Shown: positions 18,813 through 28,850, counted from the first letter of the stretch. The stretch is 64,000 bases of DNA from Streptococcus sp. DD12 (GCF_001578885.1 NZ_KQ969497.1:51265-115264); one strand, 5' to 3'. Numbers and translations: made by a program. Notes: generated by a model from the letters alone, not told the origin.

Positions 18813-20111
18813 ATGTTCTTTAAACTTTTAAAAGATGCTTTAAAGATCAAAAATGTTAGGAACAAAATTTTATTTACGCTCTTCATCATTTTTGTCTTTC
18901 GCTTAGGAACACATATTACAGTTCCAGGCATCAATGTGCGGAGCTTGGATCAGTTAGCTAACCTGCCCTTCCTAAATATGCTTAACCTCGTTTCAGGGAA
19001 TGCCATGAATAACTTCTCGGTTTTCTCATTGGGGGTTAGTCCATACATTACAGCTTCAATCGTTGTTCAACTCTTACAGATGGACATCTATCCGAAGTTT
19101 GTCGAATGGAGCAAGCAAGGGGAAGTTGGTAGACGAAAGCTTAATCAAGCAACGCGTTATATTACATTGGTTATTGCCTTTGCCCAATCATTAGGGATTA
19201 CGGCTGGTTTTAATGCTTTATCAAGCGTTTCTTTGGTGGCCACACCAAACCCGCAGACATTCATTCTGATTGGTGCAATCTTGACAACAGGTAGTATGAT
19301 TGTTGGCTGGCTGGGAGAACAAATTACAGATAAAGGTTTCGGTAATGGTGTTTCTACCATAATCTTTGCAGGGATTATCGCTGGACTTCCAGGCATGTTC
19401 TCTTCTATCTATGAAGATTACTTTGTCAATGTTAGTGCTAACAGCTTGACCCACTCTATTGTTATGGTCTCTATTTTAGCTTTGTCGGCTTTAGCGATTG
19501 TTTTCTTTACGACTTTCGTACAGCAAGCAGAGTACAAGATTCCTATGCAATATACCAAATTGGCTCAAGGGGCACCGACTAATTCCTATCTGCCTTTACG
19601 GGTTAATCCGGCTGGTGTTATTCCAGTAATCTTTGCTAGCTCAATTACTACCATTCCGAGTACGATTATTCCTTTTTTAGGAAATCGATTCCCATGGTTG
19701 AATAGCTTGCAAACAACCTTGTCTTACCAGACACCTACGGGCATGGCGGTCTACGCTGTCCTAATCGTTCTATTTTCATTCTTTTATACCTTTGTTCAGG
19801 TTAATCCTGAAAAAACGGCTGAAAATCTTCAAAAGAATGGGTCTTACATTCCGAGCGTCCGTCCTGGTAAAGACACCGAAGACTACCTGTCTTCCTTGCT
19901 TAAGAAGTTGGCCACTATTGGTTCAGTCTTCTTGGCATTTATCTCGATTGTTCCCATTATGGCGCAACAACTCTTCAACCTCTCAAGCGGTATTGCCCTT
20001 GGAGGAACCAGTTTGCTCATCTTGATTTCTACTGGTTTTGAAGCGATGAAACAGTTGGAGGGCTATCTCCTCAAACGTCAATATGTTGGCTTTATGAACG
20101 TCGAAAATTAA
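18813..20111 (+). CDS. secY: Protein translocase subunit SecY
   Basis: 432 residues, ten hydrophobic segments. Recognisable segments are FRLGTHITVPGI near residue 30, the plug region with NMLNLVSGNAMNNFSVFSLG, YITASIVVQLLQMD, and PVIFASSITTIP in the second half; the C-terminal KRQYVGF is intact. It forms the membrane channel for Sec export together with SecE and SecG and receives SRP-delivered ribosomes (SRP RNA is encoded at 2587). GAGGAG site before the ATG; 15 bases after rplO. Confidence 0.98.
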   Translation: MFFKLLKDALKIKNVRNKILFTLFIIFVFRLGTHITVPGINVRSLDQLANLPFLNMLNLVSGNAMNNFSVFSLGVSPYITASIVVQLLQMDIYPKFVEWSKQGEVGRRKLNQATRYITLVIAFAQSLGITAGFNALSSVSLVATPNPQTFILIGAILTTGSMIVGWLGEQITDKGFGNGVSTIIFAGIIAGLPGMFSSIYEDYFVNVSANSLTHSIVMVSILALSALAIVFFTTFVQQAEYKIPMQYTKLAQGAPTNSYLPLRVNPAGVIPVIFASSITTIPSTIIPFLGNRFPWLNSLQTTLSYQTPTGMAVYAVLIVLFSFFYTFVQVNPEKTAENLQKNGSYIPSVRPGKDTEDYLSSLLKKLATIGSVFLAFISIVPIMAQQLFNLSSGIALGGTSLLILISTGFEAMKQLEGYLLKRQYVGFMNVEN

Positions 20112-20157
20112 AACAAAATAGAAGAAGCAACTATCTTGCGACTTCTCTTTTGTTTTT
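20112..20157 (+). terminator. Terminator-like hairpin between secY and adk
   Basis: AACAAAA (20112-20118) pairs with TTTTGTT (20148-20154), with AGAAG/CTTCT inside, followed by T to 20157. The T run is also the left arm of the next hairpin. Confidence 0.6.
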
Positions 20158-20196
20158 ATCATAGGGTTTCTAAACTTAGGAACCCCATGATAAAAA
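20153..20196 (+). promoter_or_regulatory. Second hairpin in the secY-adk gap, exclusive with the first
   Basis: TTTTTATCAT (20153-20162) pairs perfectly with ATGATAAAAA (20187-20196), extended inward by GGGTT/AACCC and CTAA/TTAG. It shares 20153-20157 with the terminator-like hairpin, so only one can form. Confidence 0.6.
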
Positions 20197-20215
20197 TAAA
20201 AAGGAGTTTTAGATT

Positions 20216-20851
20216 ATGAATCTGTTGATTATGGGGCTTCCTGGTGCAGGTAAAGGAACGCAAGCGGCTAAAATTGTCAAAGCTTTCAACCTGGTACACA
20301 TTTCTACAGGGGATATGTTTCGAGCTGCCATGGCAAACGGCACAGAAATGGGTAAATTAGCCAAATCTTATATTGATCGTGGTGATTTGGTCCCTGATGA
20401 GGTGACGAACGGGATTGTCAAAGATCGTTTGGCAGAAGAGGATATTAAAACCAACGGTTTCTTGTTGGACGGTTTCCCACGGACAATTGAACAAGCCTAC
20501 GCTTTGGATACCATTCTCAAAGAGTTGGATTTGCCTCTTGACGGTGTGATTAATATTTCCGTTAATCCAGATATTCTCTTGGACCGTTTGAGTGGACGGA
20601 TTATCAATAAGAAAACAGGAGAAACTTTCCATAAAGTTTTCAATCCACCAGCAGACTACAAGGAAGAGGATTACTACCAACGTGAAGACGATAAACCTGA
20701 GAGTGTGAAGCGTCGTTTGGAAGTAAATATCTCTCAAGGCCAACCTATCTTGGACTACTATGCGGAACAAGGACTTGTTCAAGACATTGAAGGAGACCAA
20801 GAAATCGACCAAGTCTTTGCGGATGTTGAAAAGGTATTGAACAAGATTTAA
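20216..20851 (+). CDS. adk: Adenylate kinase
   Basis: 211 residues. P-loop [10 protein letters not shown] at residues 7-16, [19 protein letters not shown] and the LID domain [19 protein letters not shown]. The LID lacks the four zinc-binding cysteines found in many Gram-positive adenylate kinases. It catalyses ATP + AMP to 2 ADP. Ribosome binding site AAAGGAG. Confidence 0.98.
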   Translation: MNLLIMGLPGAGKGTQAAKIVKAFNLVHISTGDMFRAAMANGTEMGKLAKSYIDRGDLVPDEVTNGIVKDRLAEEDIKTNGFLLDGFPRTIEQAYALDTILKELDLPLDGVINISVNPDILLDRLSGRIINKKTGETFHKVFNPPADYKEEDYYQREDDKPESVKRRLEVNISQGQPILDYYAEQGLVQDIEGDQEIDQVFADVEKVLNKI

Positions 20852-20864
20852 GTCATAAAACGAC

Positions 20865-20893
20865 TTGATTATTTTTTAGAAATAAGCTATAAT
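20865..20893 (+). promoter_or_regulatory. Promoter of infA and the alpha operon
   Basis: TTGATT (20865-20870), a 17-base spacer and a consensus TATAAT (20888-20893). A small hairpin CGATTA/TAATCG (20919-20937) lies in the leader before infA. Confidence 0.8.
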
Positions 20894-20959
20894 AGGTCAG
20901 TCTGACTTATAGCTATCCCGATTAAGGGAACTAATCGAAATTAAAGGGGGAACTTTTGC

Positions 20960-21178
20960 GTGGCAAAAGATGACGTGATTGAAATTGAAGGTAAGGTTGT
21001 TGAAACCATGCCCAATGCAATGTTTACTGTTGAATTGGAAAATGGGCATCAAATCTTAGCGACGGTATCTGGAAAGATTCGGAAGAACTATATTCGTATC
21101 TTGGTAGGAGACCGTGTAACTGTTGAGATGAGCCCGTACGATTTAACGCGTGGACGGATCACTTACCGCTTTAAATAA
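20960..21178 (+). CDS. infA: Translation initiation factor IF-1
   Basis: 72 residues from a GTG start after AAAGGGGG. An S1-like OB fold: [40 protein letters not shown]. Full length. Confidence 0.98.
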   Translation: MAKDDVIEIEGKVVETMPNAMFTVELENGHQILATVSGKIRKNYIRILVGDRVTVEMSPYDLTRGRITYRFK

Positions 21179-21201
21179 TCGAAGAAAATGGAGGAGCTAA
21201 C

Positions 21202-21318
21202 ATGAAGGTAAGACCATCGGTTAAACCGATTTGCGAATACTGTAAAGTTATTCGCCGTCGTGGCCGTGTTATGGTAATTTGCTCAGCAAACCCTAAACAC
21301 AAACAACGTCAAGGATAA
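21202..21318 (+). CDS. rpmJ: Ribosomal protein L36
   Basis: 38 residues: [19 protein letters not shown], then [18 protein letters not shown]. It is the zinc-binding form, with C, C, C and H ligands. Start after GGAGGAG. A small gene that automated ORF cut-offs miss. Confidence 0.97.
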   Translation: MKVRPSVKPICEYCKVIRRRGRVMVICSANPKHKQRQG

Positions 21319-21335
21319 TTTAGAAAGGAGAAAAC

Positions 21336-21701
21336 ATGGCTCGTATTGCTGGAGTTGATATTCCAAATGATAAACGTGTTGTCATTTCATTGACCTACAT
21401 CTATGGTATTGGTTTGACAACTTCTAAAGAAGTGCTTGCTGCTGCAGGTGTTTCTGAAGACGTTCGTGTTCGTGACTTGACACCAGATCAAGAAGACGCA
21501 ATCCGTCGTGAAGTTGACAAAATCAAAGTTGAAGGTGACCTTCGCCGTGAAATCAACATGAACATTAAACGTTTGATGGAAATCGGTTCATACCGTGGGA
21601 TCCGTCACCGTCGTGGTTTGCCTGTTCGCGGACAAAACACTAAAAACAATGCGCGCACTCGCAAAGGGAAAGCTGTTGCGATTGCAGGCAAGAAAAAATA
21701 A
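21336..21701 (+). CDS. rpsM: Ribosomal protein S13
   Basis: 121 residues starting [15 protein letters not shown] and ending in the tRNA-contacting basic tail [22 protein letters not shown] site. Confidence 0.98.
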   Translation: MARIAGVDIPNDKRVVISLTYIYGIGLTTSKEVLAAAGVSEDVRVRDLTPDQEDAIRREVDKIKVEGDLRREINMNIKRLMEIGSYRGIRHRRGLPVRGQNTKNNARTRKGKAVAIAGKKK

Positions 21702-21717
21702 ATAAGGAGGTAATAAA

Positions 21718-22101
21718 GTGGCTAAACCAACACGTAAACGTCGTGTGAAAAAGAATATCGAATCTGGTATTGCTCATATTCACGCAACATTTAACAACAC
21801 CATTGTTATGATTACGGATGTGCACGGGAATGCATTGGCGTGGTCTTCAGCTGGAGCGCTTGGTTTCAAAGGTTCTCGTAAATCTACACCATTCGCAGCG
21901 CAAATGGCTTCAGAAGCAGCAGCAAAATCTGCTCAAGAACATGGTTTGAAAACAGTTGAAGTTTCCGTTAAAGGCCCAGGTTCTGGTCGTGAATCAGCTA
22001 TTCGTGCCCTTGCAGCAGCAGGTCTTGAAGTTACAGCTATTCGCGATGTGACACCTGTACCGCATAATGGTGCTCGTCCTCCAAAACGTCGTCGTGTGTA
22101 A
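21718..22101 (+). CDS. rpsK: Ribosomal protein S11
   Basis: 127 residues from a GTG start after [24 protein letters not shown] and the end [13 protein letters not shown] identify it. Platform protein of the 30S subunit. Confidence 0.98.
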   Translation: MAKPTRKRRVKKNIESGIAHIHATFNNTIVMITDVHGNALAWSSAGALGFKGSRKSTPFAAQMASEAAAKSAQEHGLKTVEVSVKGPGSGRESAIRALAAAGLEVTAIRDVTPVPHNGARPPKRRRV

Positions 22102-22154
22102 TTTTTCGTTTTCATAACATACACTAGATTCGTTGAAGAGGGAGTTTATCATAG

Positions 22155-23090
22155 ATGATTGAGTTTGAAAAACCAATAATTACAAAAATTGATGAAAGTA
22201 AAGATTACGGTAGATTTGTAATCGAACCACTAGAACGTGGTTATGGAACTACCCTTGGTAACTCTTTGCGAAGAGTTCTCTTATCTTCTCTGCCAGGTGC
22301 GGCAGTCACCTCTGTAAATATTGAAGGCGTCTTGCACGAATTTGATACTATTCCAGGTGTGCGTGAAGATGTGATGCAAATCATTTTGAATATCAAAGGA
22401 ATTGCAGTCAAATCACACGTCGAAGAAGAGAAAAATATTGAGCTAGATGTTGAGGGCCCAGCGGAAGTAACTGCTGGAGACTTATTGACAGATAGTGACC
22501 TCGAAATTGTTAATGCGGATCATTACTTATTTACTATCGGAGAAGGGCACAGCGTAAGAGCAAGCATGACAGTGAATACTAGTCGTGGTTATGTCCCTGC
22601 AGATGAAAATAAGAACCCTAATGCCCCTGTTGGAACCTTGGCGGTTGACTCTATCTACACACCAGTGAAGAAAGTGAATTACCAAGTTGAACCAGCTCGC
22701 GTTGGTAGCAATGATGGTTATGACAAATTAACAATTGAAATCGAGACAAATGGTACAATCATCCCAGAAGATGCTCTCGGATTATCTGCAAAAGTTCTGA
22801 TCGAACACTTGAACCTCTTTACGGACCTGACTGAAGTCGCTATGACGACAGAAGTGATGCGTGAAGCGGAATCAACTTCAGATGAAAAGGTATTGGATCG
22901 TACCATTGAAGAACTTGATCTTTCTGTGCGTTCTTACAACTGCTTGAAACGTGCTGGCATCAACACGGTTTATGATCTCACTGAGAAAACTGAACCAGAA
23001 ATGATGAAAGTTCGTAACTTAGGTCGTAAGAGTCTTGAGGAAGTTAAAGTCAAATTGGCTGAATTAGGTCTCAGCCTGAAAAATGATTAA
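22155..23090 (+). CDS. rpoA: RNA polymerase alpha subunit
   Basis: 311 residues, N-terminal dimerisation domain ([20 protein letters not shown]) and C-terminal UP-element-binding domain ([18 protein letters not shown], then [11 protein letters not shown]). Full length. Ribosome binding site GAGGGAG. Confidence 0.98.
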   Translation: MIEFEKPIITKIDESKDYGRFVIEPLERGYGTTLGNSLRRVLLSSLPGAAVTSVNIEGVLHEFDTIPGVREDVMQIILNIKGIAVKSHVEEEKNIELDVEGPAEVTAGDLLTDSDLEIVNADHYLFTIGEGHSVRASMTVNTSRGYVPADENKNPNAPVGTLAVDSIYTPVKKVNYQVEPARVGSNDGYDKLTIEIETNGTIIPEDALGLSAKVLIEHLNLFTDLTEVAMTTEVMREAESTSDEKVLDRTIEELDLSVRSYNCLKRAGINTVYDLTEKTEPEMMKVRNLGRKSLEEVKVKLAELGLSLKND

Positions 23091-23111
23091 AATTTTATAG
23101 AGGAGGAAAGA

Positions 23112-23498
23112 ATGGCTTATCGTAAATTAGGACGTACAAGTTCACAACGTAAAGCAATGCTTCGCGATTTGACAACTGATCTTTTGATTAACGAGTCAAT
23201 CGTGACAACCGAAGCACGTGCAAAAGAAGTGCGTAAAACTGTTGAAAAAATGATTACCCTTGGTAAGCGTGGTGATTTGCATGCACGTCGTCAAGCGGCA
23301 GCATTTGTTCGTAATGAAGTAGCATCAGAAAGCTACGATGAAGCAAATGACAAATACACTGCAACAACAGCTTTGCAAAAATTGTTTGATGATATTGCGC
23401 CTCGTTATGCAGAACGTCAAGGTGGATACACTCGTATCTTGAAGACTGAACCACGTCGTGGGGATGCTGCACCAATGGCAATTATCGAATTAGTTTAA
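23112..23498 (+). CDS. rplQ: Ribosomal protein L17
   Basis: 128 residues starting [20 protein letters not shown]. Last gene of the ribosomal cluster. An L17 downstream element and a terminator follow. Confidence 0.98.
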   Translation: MAYRKLGRTSSQRKAMLRDLTTDLLINESIVTTEARAKEVRKTVEKMITLGKRGDLHARRQAAAFVRNEVASESYDEANDKYTATTALQKLFDDIAPRYAERQGGYTRILKTEPRRGDAAPMAIIELV

Positions 23499-23504
23499 TT
23501 TCAT

Positions 23505-23612
23505 CATTTTTGTTGAGTGTTACGATGATGGTCCTATGAAGTAGGACTTAGTCTAGCTCTGGTCTACCGCTGTGCCGTCGGAGTACAGCGGGAACACTCA
23601 TCATTATAGAAT
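23505..23612 (+). ncRNA. L17 downstream element (structured 3' UTR)
   Basis: TGAGTGTT (23514-23521) pairs with AACACTCA (23593-23600) to close a multibranch fold; inside are GTCCTA/TAGGAC (23531-23546) and CGCTGT/ACAGCG (23569-23590). The position directly after rplQ in a lactic acid bacterium, and the fold, match the L17 downstream element described by comparative genomics. Its function is not known. Confidence 0.75.
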
Positions 23613-23622
23613 AAGTAAGCGT

Positions 23623-23680
23623 AACGCTTGTTTACGAGATATTTTCACTTCTGAAGTTGCCTCGTAAGCAGGCGTTTTTA
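23623..23680 (+). terminator. Terminator of the ribosomal protein cluster
   Basis: A 16-base arm at 23623-23638 (AACGCTTG ... ACGAG) pairs with 23661-23676 (two G-U pairs), with a small ACTTC/GAAGT hairpin in the loop and TTTT after. Confidence 0.8.
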
Positions 23681-23701
23681 TAGTTTGGAGAGAACAGGGA
23701 C

Positions 23702-24994
23702 ATGGGCAAGACCTCAAAACAACTGTTAGAAGAACGTTACTTGAATCCCTTAAAGGAAAGGCCTTTATTGCTAGGTGTTGAATTCGAGTTTCCTATTATT
23801 AATCAAACTCACCCTGAGTCTGAGCAAGGTCTAGACCAGTGTTGTCTCTTGTTAGAGCGTTTGAGTCAGGATGGGAATTATGTCGTTCTCAAAAGAGATA
23901 CGGATGGGCAGGCCATAGAGCTCTCCCATCAAAAATCGGGAGACCATCTCCTCTTTGAGGTGGCCTATACGACTCTTGAAATTGCTTTTGCCCCTGCAAA
24001 AGATTTGACGACACTCGTGAAACGGTTTGAGGGCTATCTTCATCAGCTAAATGCCATCTTGGCAGAATGGGGGCTGACCATTGGTGGTTTTGGTCTTCAC
24101 CCTGCATGGGAAAAAACCAAAAACTACATGGTAAAAACAGACCGCTATGAGATGTTGACCCAATTTCTCGCTTTGTCTCAAGACTATCAAGAAAAAACGG
24201 CGCATCAGTTGCATCCCTACCCGAGCTACGGTGGCTTTATCATGGGAAACCAAGTGCAGTTTGATGTGAGTAAAGAGAATCTATTATCTGTCTTAAATTT
24301 GTTTAATCAAATCGAACCAGCCAAGGCATATCTTTTTGCTAATTCAGCTTTTGCTCCCTGGGAAGATACGCGCATCAGTCGAGATCGATTTTGGGAAGCG
24401 TCCATGCATGGGATTTATGCAGAGAATATCGGTGTTTTTCCTCGGGATTTTAGCTCTTTGTCTGAATGGTTGGACTATGTTAATCAGTCGGCCATGTTTT
24501 ATGTGAAACGTGGCGAAGAAACCATCTACTTTGAACCTTATCGCTTGCCTGATTTTTTTAGTGCAGCATCTATTCAAGGATGGAATTTGCAAGGTCAGAG
24601 GCGTCAGTTTAGTCCTAAGGAATCGGATATCTCCTTTCATAGAGCCTACCATTATCAGGATGTGACAGCGAGAGGGACTGTGGAGTTACGTAGTGTTTGT
24701 ACGCAACCATTGGAGCTAACCTGGGCACCGATTGCTTTTGAGCTTGGGCTTCGTGCTAATCTGGAAAAATGGGAAGCCTTGATGGCTAATCACGTATTTT
24801 TTAGCCTCTACGGTCGAGACTATCCTGAACTCCGTCGTCGATTTTCAGCTCCGCACTTATCCAAAGAAGAGGAAGAGGCAATTCGTCAATTGTCAGGAGA
24901 ACTTTTAGTTTGTGCCAGAGAAGGCCTAGGAGAGCGTGGGCATGGGGAAGAAGTCTTTTTGAAACCTATCGAAGATTTTCTCGCTGAAAACTAA
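23702..24994 (+). CDS. Glutamate-cysteine ligase-like protein (GCS2 type)
   Basis: 430 residues. GVEFEFP near residue 25, LLFEVAYTTLEIAFAP near 82 and GGFGLHPAW near 128 resemble the carboxylate-amine ligase fold of GCS2/EgtA enzymes, which form gamma-glutamylcysteine or related amides. The later ARGTVELRSVCTQPL segment also fits that fold. It is a stand-alone ligase, not the fused GshF of many streptococci, so the true product may differ. It has its own TTTGGAG site after the ribosomal terminator and ends in a bidirectional terminator facing tyrS. Substrate prediction is inference. Confidence 0.7.
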   Translation: MGKTSKQLLEERYLNPLKERPLLLGVEFEFPIINQTHPESEQGLDQCCLLLERLSQDGNYVVLKRDTDGQAIELSHQKSGDHLLFEVAYTTLEIAFAPAKDLTTLVKRFEGYLHQLNAILAEWGLTIGGFGLHPAWEKTKNYMVKTDRYEMLTQFLALSQDYQEKTAHQLHPYPSYGGFIMGNQVQFDVSKENLLSVLNLFNQIEPAKAYLFANSAFAPWEDTRISRDRFWEASMHGIYAENIGVFPRDFSSLSEWLDYVNQSAMFYVKRGEETIYFEPYRLPDFFSAASIQGWNLQGQRRQFSPKESDISFHRAYHYQDVTARGTVELRSVCTQPLELTWAPIAFELGLRANLEKWEALMANHVFFSLYGRDYPELRRRFSAPHLSKEEEEAIRQLSGELLVCAREGLGERGHGEEVFLKPIEDFLAEN

Positions 24995-25032
24995 ATTGTT
25001 GGGCACCAAATCCCTTGCCCTTAAGAGAAGCA

Positions 25033-25070
25033 AAAACGTCTGGAATGACCATTCCAGACGTTTTGTTTTT
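25033..25070. terminator. Bidirectional terminator between the GCS2-like gene and tyrS
   Basis: A perfect 14-base inverted repeat (25033-25046 and 25051-25064; core CGTCTGGAAT) with A on the left and T on the right can stop transcription from both sides. Confidence 0.9.
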
Positions 25071-26325
25071 AGTAAGTAAGGACAAAGTATTTTTTCTTGC
25101 CACGACGGATGACGGTTAATTCATTTTCCAGTTTATCCGTATCTGTTAGCTGGTAGTCGAGGTCTTGGATGCGCTCACCATTGATATAGATGGCGCCGTT
25201 TGTAACATCTTCGCGCGCTTGGCGTTTAGAGGAAACAATGCCTGACGTGACTAGAAGGTCAACCAGATTAAGGCTATCTTCACTTTGGACAGTATAACTT
25301 GGGACGTTACGGAGTCCTTGTTTGAGTTCTTTGACAGACAAGTTCTTAATGTTACCCGTGAAGAGTTGCTCAGTGATATTGAGGGCCTCTTGGTAAGCTT
25401 CCTCACCGTGGACAAGGGTTACGACTTCTTTAGCGAGGATTTTTTGTGCTAAGCGTTCATGTGGTGCCGCTTCGAATTGTTGCCGAATGTCTTCAATTTC
25501 ATCTAGGGTCAGGAAGGTGAAAATCTTGAGGAAACGAACGGCATCTGCATCCATGACATTGAGCCAAAATTGGTACATTTCGTAAGGGGTTGTTTTGTCA
25601 GCATTGAGCCAGACAGCGTTTCCTTCGGATTTTCCGAATTTTTTGCCAGTCGAATCTGTGATCAGTGGAACGGTGACAACGTGACCGGTTTTATCAGCTT
25701 TACGACGGAGGAGCTCAGTACCTGCGGTCATATTTCCCCATTGGTCAGAACCTCCGATTTGGAGTGTGACATTGTGGTCGCGGTTGAGGACGTAGAAGTC
25801 ATACCCTTGCATGATTTGGTAAGCAAACTCGGTATAGGAAATACCAGTCTCAATCCGTTTTTTCACGGATTCTTTACTCATCATGGTGTTGACCGTGAAA
25901 TATTTTCCAACATCACGCAAAAAGTCGATAAAACTGATGCTGCCAAACCAGTCGTAGTTATTGACCATCACAGCTTTATTGTCTCCTTTGTCAAAGTCAA
26001 GGAAACGAGAGAGTTGCCCTTGAATGGAAGTCACCCACCCATCAACGGTTTCTTTGGTTTGAAGGCTACGTTCAGCATCTTTGAAAGAAGGGTCTCCAAT
26101 CAGTCCGGTAGCCCCACCAACGAGCGCATAAGGTTTGTGTCCAGCTAATTGCAGACGACGACTGGTTAAAATAGCCACCAAGTGCCCTAAATGCAAGCTG
26201 TCTGCTGTTGGGTCATATCCAGTATAATAAGAAACTTGACCTTCTTCTAGGGCTTGGCGTAAAGCTTCTTCGTCTGTAGTCTGGAAAATCAAACCACGTT
26301 CTTTGAGCTCATCAAAAATGTGCAT
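25069..26325 (-). CDS. tyrS: Tyrosyl-tRNA synthetase
   Basis: 418 residues, class I synthetase. DSLHLGHL near residue 43 is the HIGH motif, GSDQWGN near 193 binds tyrosine and tRNA acceptor, and [11 protein letters not shown] is the KMSKS loop. The C-terminal S4 domain starts near [11 protein letters not shown]. Ribosome binding site AGAAGGAG. The predicted leader is only about 25 nt, so there is no room for the T-box leader seen on tyrS of many Firmicutes. Divergent from the PBP gene, with abutting -35 boxes. Confidence 0.97.
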   Translation of the reverse strand: MHIFDELKERGLIFQTTDEEALRQALEEGQVSYYTGYDPTADSLHLGHLVAILTSRRLQLAGHKPYALVGGATGLIGDPSFKDAERSLQTKETVDGWVTSIQGQLSRFLDFDKGDNKAVMVNNYDWFGSISFIDFLRDVGKYFTVNTMMSKESVKKRIETGISYTEFAYQIMQGYDFYVLNRDHNVTLQIGGSDQWGNMTAGTELLRRKADKTGHVVTVPLITDSTGKKFGKSEGNAVWLNADKTTPYEMYQFWLNVMDADAVRFLKIFTFLTLDEIEDIRQQFEAAPHERLAQKILAKEVVTLVHGEEAYQEALNITEQLFTGNIKNLSVKELKQGLRNVPSYTVQSEDSLNLVDLLVTSGIVSSKRQAREDVTNGAIYINGERIQDLDYQLTDTDKLENELTVIRRGKKKYFVLTY

Positions 26326-26357
26326 GTGTATCTCCTTCTAAAAGTGTTCTAACCCTT

Positions 26358-26387
26358 ATTATAGCAAAAAGAAAGCTGGGTATGCAA
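26358..26387 (-). promoter_or_regulatory. Promoter of tyrS
   Basis: On the minus strand TTGCAT (26387-26382), an 18-base spacer, TATAAT (26363-26358). Confidence 0.75.
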
Positions 26388-26388
26388 G

Positions 26389-26418
26389 TTGAGAAAAGGT
26401 GAAATGATTTGGTATAAT
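26389..26418 (+). promoter_or_regulatory. Promoter of the class A PBP gene
   Basis: TTGAGA (26389-26394), an 18-base spacer with extended TG, TATAAT (26413-26418). It begins two bases from the tyrS -35 box. Confidence 0.75.
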
Positions 26419-26445
26419 AAGAGGCGGAAGTATCGGAGAACAAAC

Positions 26446-28794
26446 ATGAAAAAATATTTACAAAGACGGCTAGCAGGTCTTGCCCAGCTGGTCTCTAAGC
26501 GACGGCAGAAAAAACGCAATGACCGCGTTGACACATCGGATTTTACGCTTAAGGACTACGGAACCGTAAGTTTACGTGTCTTAAAGCTGATTGTTGATTT
26601 CGGTTATGTCGTTATACTCGCTTTTTTCTTTTTAGGAGCAGGACTCGGACTGGGCTATTTTGCTAGCCAAGTGAAGACGGTAAAGGTGCCAACTAAGGCG
26701 ACGCTCTTGCAAGATGTGAATAACCTTTCTCGGGTATCTCAGATGACCTACTCTAATGGGAGCTTGATTTCAGCGGTGGACTCTGACCTTTTGCGGACAC
26801 CGGTTGACGGCTCTGCCATTTCGGACAATGTTAAAAATGCTATCATTGCGACGGAGGATGAAAACTTTAAGACGCACGATGGGGTAGTGCCTAAGGCTGT
26901 CTTTCGGGCCTTGTTGTCCTCACTTTTGGGATTGGGAGAATCTAGTGGTGGTTCGACCTTGACACAACAGCTCATGAAGCAACAAATCTTAGGGGATGAC
27001 CCGACTTTCAAGAGAAAGACTAAGGAAATCATTTACGCATTGGCCGCGGAACGCTACATGAGTAAAGATGATATTTTAACGGCTTATCTGAATGTCTCGC
27101 CTTTTGGGCGAAACAACAAGGGTGAGAACATCGCAGGTGTGGAAGAAGCCGCTCAAGGCATTTTTGGCAAATCGGCTAAAGACTTAACCATTCCACAAGC
27201 AGCATTTATCGCTGGTCTGCCTCAAAGCCCTATCGTTTACTCGCCTTATGCAGCGGATGGTTCGCTTAAATCAAGTGAAAATCTGCAGTATGGTCTCAAT
27301 CGCCAAAAGGATGTGCTTTATAATATGTATCGTGCCGGCTACCTGTCTAAGGCCGACTATGAGACCTATAAGGCCTATGATATTACACAAGATTTCTTGG
27401 CTCCCCAAGCTGCGACAGCCAATACCCATGATTATCTTTACTATGCTGTCTACAATGAAGCAGTGACCGCCATGTATGACTACTTGGTGAAGCGGGATAA
27501 GGTTTCTGAGAATGATTTGAAAAACGATAGCACCAAGGCATCCTACCGGGAACTGGCTCAGCAGGCGGTCAGCCAAGGTGGCTACACGATTTCAACGACC
27601 ATCAACCAGAAGATTTATGCAGCCATGAATCAAGTGGCTGCCAATAACGCTTCGGTTTTGGATGATAGCAATGGGCAAACACAAGTCGGGAATGTCCTGA
27701 TGGACAATAAAACGGGGGCTGTCTTGGGCTTTGTTGGTGGGCGAGATTATAATGCCAACCAGAACAACCACGCTCTGGATACGGAACGGTCACCTGGCTC
27801 TAGTATTAAACCAATTCTGGCTTACGGGATTGCCATCGATCAAGGATTGATGGGGTCTGCTAGCATGCTGTCAAATTACCCAGCGAGCTTTTCTAGTGGC
27901 ATCAAAATCATGCACGGAGCAGATGAAGGAACCGCCATGGTTAATCTTCAAGAGGCCCTCAATACGTCTTGGAATATTCCAGCCTACTGGACCTATCAAC
28001 TGCTGCGCCAAAAAGGTGTGGATGTCCAAAGTTATATGGAAAAAATGGGCTACAAGATTCAAGACTACAGCATTGAGAGTTTGCCATTGGGAGGCGGGAT
28101 TGAAACAACGGTCCTTCAACAAACCAATGCCTATCAGACCTTGGCCAACGGGGGCCAATACTTAGAACATTATATGGTGGACAAAATAACAGCCCCTGAT
28201 GGTAGCGTCATTTACCAACATCAGGCGAAACCTGTTCAAGTTTACTCCAAAGCAACGGCCTCCATTATGACCAACCTTCTGCGTGAAGTGTTGACCAAAA
28301 AAGGAACGACGAGGTTTTATGATCGGATAACCGAACTAAATGGGAACCTAACCAATATTGATTGGGTCGGAAAGACAGGAACGACAGATAATGTGACGGA
28401 TGTCTGGTTGATGTTGACGACGCCAACCGTTACACTAGGCGGTTGGGCTGGACATGACGATAACACCTCGCTGGCGTCAGATGCAGGTTACAATCGTAAC
28501 GCGACCTATATGGCTCAGATGGCCAATGCTATCTATAATGCAGATAGTTCTGTCTTTTCAACGGACAAGTTCACCTATGATAGCAGTGCAATCCAGTCGA
28601 CAGTTCTTACGTCCACGGGTGAAAAACCTGGAACTGTGACGGTCAACAATAAGTCGGTCAACCTATCTGGGGAAACAACGACCAGCTATTGGGCAAAAAA
28701 TGGTGCACCGACCACGGTGTATAAGTTTGGTATCGGGGGAACCGATGCAGATTATGTCAAAGCCTGGCAAGCCATTCTAGGAAGTGGCTACTAA
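26446..28794 (+). CDS. pbp1b: Class A penicillin-binding protein (PBP1b-like)
   Basis: From ATG 26446 (CGGAG site; the longer frame starts inside the promoter) the product is 782 residues. A basic cytoplasmic tail precedes one membrane segment (about 45-70). The GT51 transglycosylase domain has ATEDENFKTHDG with the catalytic Glu, then GGSTLTQQLMKQ. The transpeptidase domain has ERSPGSSIKP (serine nucleophile in SSIK), SWN and KTGTTD. It polymerises and cross-links peptidoglycan on the outer face. A strong terminator follows. Confidence 0.93.
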   Translation: MKKYLQRRLAGLAQLVSKRRQKKRNDRVDTSDFTLKDYGTVSLRVLKLIVDFGYVVILAFFFLGAGLGLGYFASQVKTVKVPTKATLLQDVNNLSRVSQMTYSNGSLISAVDSDLLRTPVDGSAISDNVKNAIIATEDENFKTHDGVVPKAVFRALLSSLLGLGESSGGSTLTQQLMKQQILGDDPTFKRKTKEIIYALAAERYMSKDDILTAYLNVSPFGRNNKGENIAGVEEAAQGIFGKSAKDLTIPQAAFIAGLPQSPIVYSPYAADGSLKSSENLQYGLNRQKDVLYNMYRAGYLSKADYETYKAYDITQDFLAPQAATANTHDYLYYAVYNEAVTAMYDYLVKRDKVSENDLKNDSTKASYRELAQQAVSQGGYTISTTINQKIYAAMNQVAANNASVLDDSNGQTQVGNVLMDNKTGAVLGFVGGRDYNANQNNHALDTERSPGSSIKPILAYGIAIDQGLMGSASMLSNYPASFSSGIKIMHGADEGTAMVNLQEALNTSWNIPAYWTYQLLRQKGVDVQSYMEKMGYKIQDYSIESLPLGGGIETTVLQQTNAYQTLANGGQYLEHYMVDKITAPDGSVIYQHQAKPVQVYSKATASIMTNLLREVLTKKGTTRFYDRITELNGNLTNIDWVGKTGTTDNVTDVWLMLTTPTVTLGGWAGHDDNTSLASDAGYNRNATYMAQMANAIYNADSSVFSTDKFTYDSSAIQSTVLTSTGEKPGTVTVNNKSVNLSGETTTSYWAKNGAPTTVYKFGIGGTDADYVKAWQAILGSGY

Positions 28795-28804
28795 ATCATG
28801 ATGG

Positions 28805-28845
28805 AAAATCTCACAGGTGTCATAGACACCTGTTGAGATTTTTTT
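28805..28845 (+). terminator. Terminator of the PBP gene
   Basis: AATCTCA and CAGGTGT pair with ACACCTG and TGAGATT, followed by seven T. Confidence 0.9.
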
Positions 28846-28850
28846 GTGTA

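Noticed and set aside
26326..26357. T-box riboswitch in front of tyrS
   Set aside because: The leader predicted from the promoter is only about 25 bases and lacks T-box sequence.
26389..26445. Longer N-terminus of the class A PBP
   Set aside because: It covers the promoter, including the -35 and -10 boxes.
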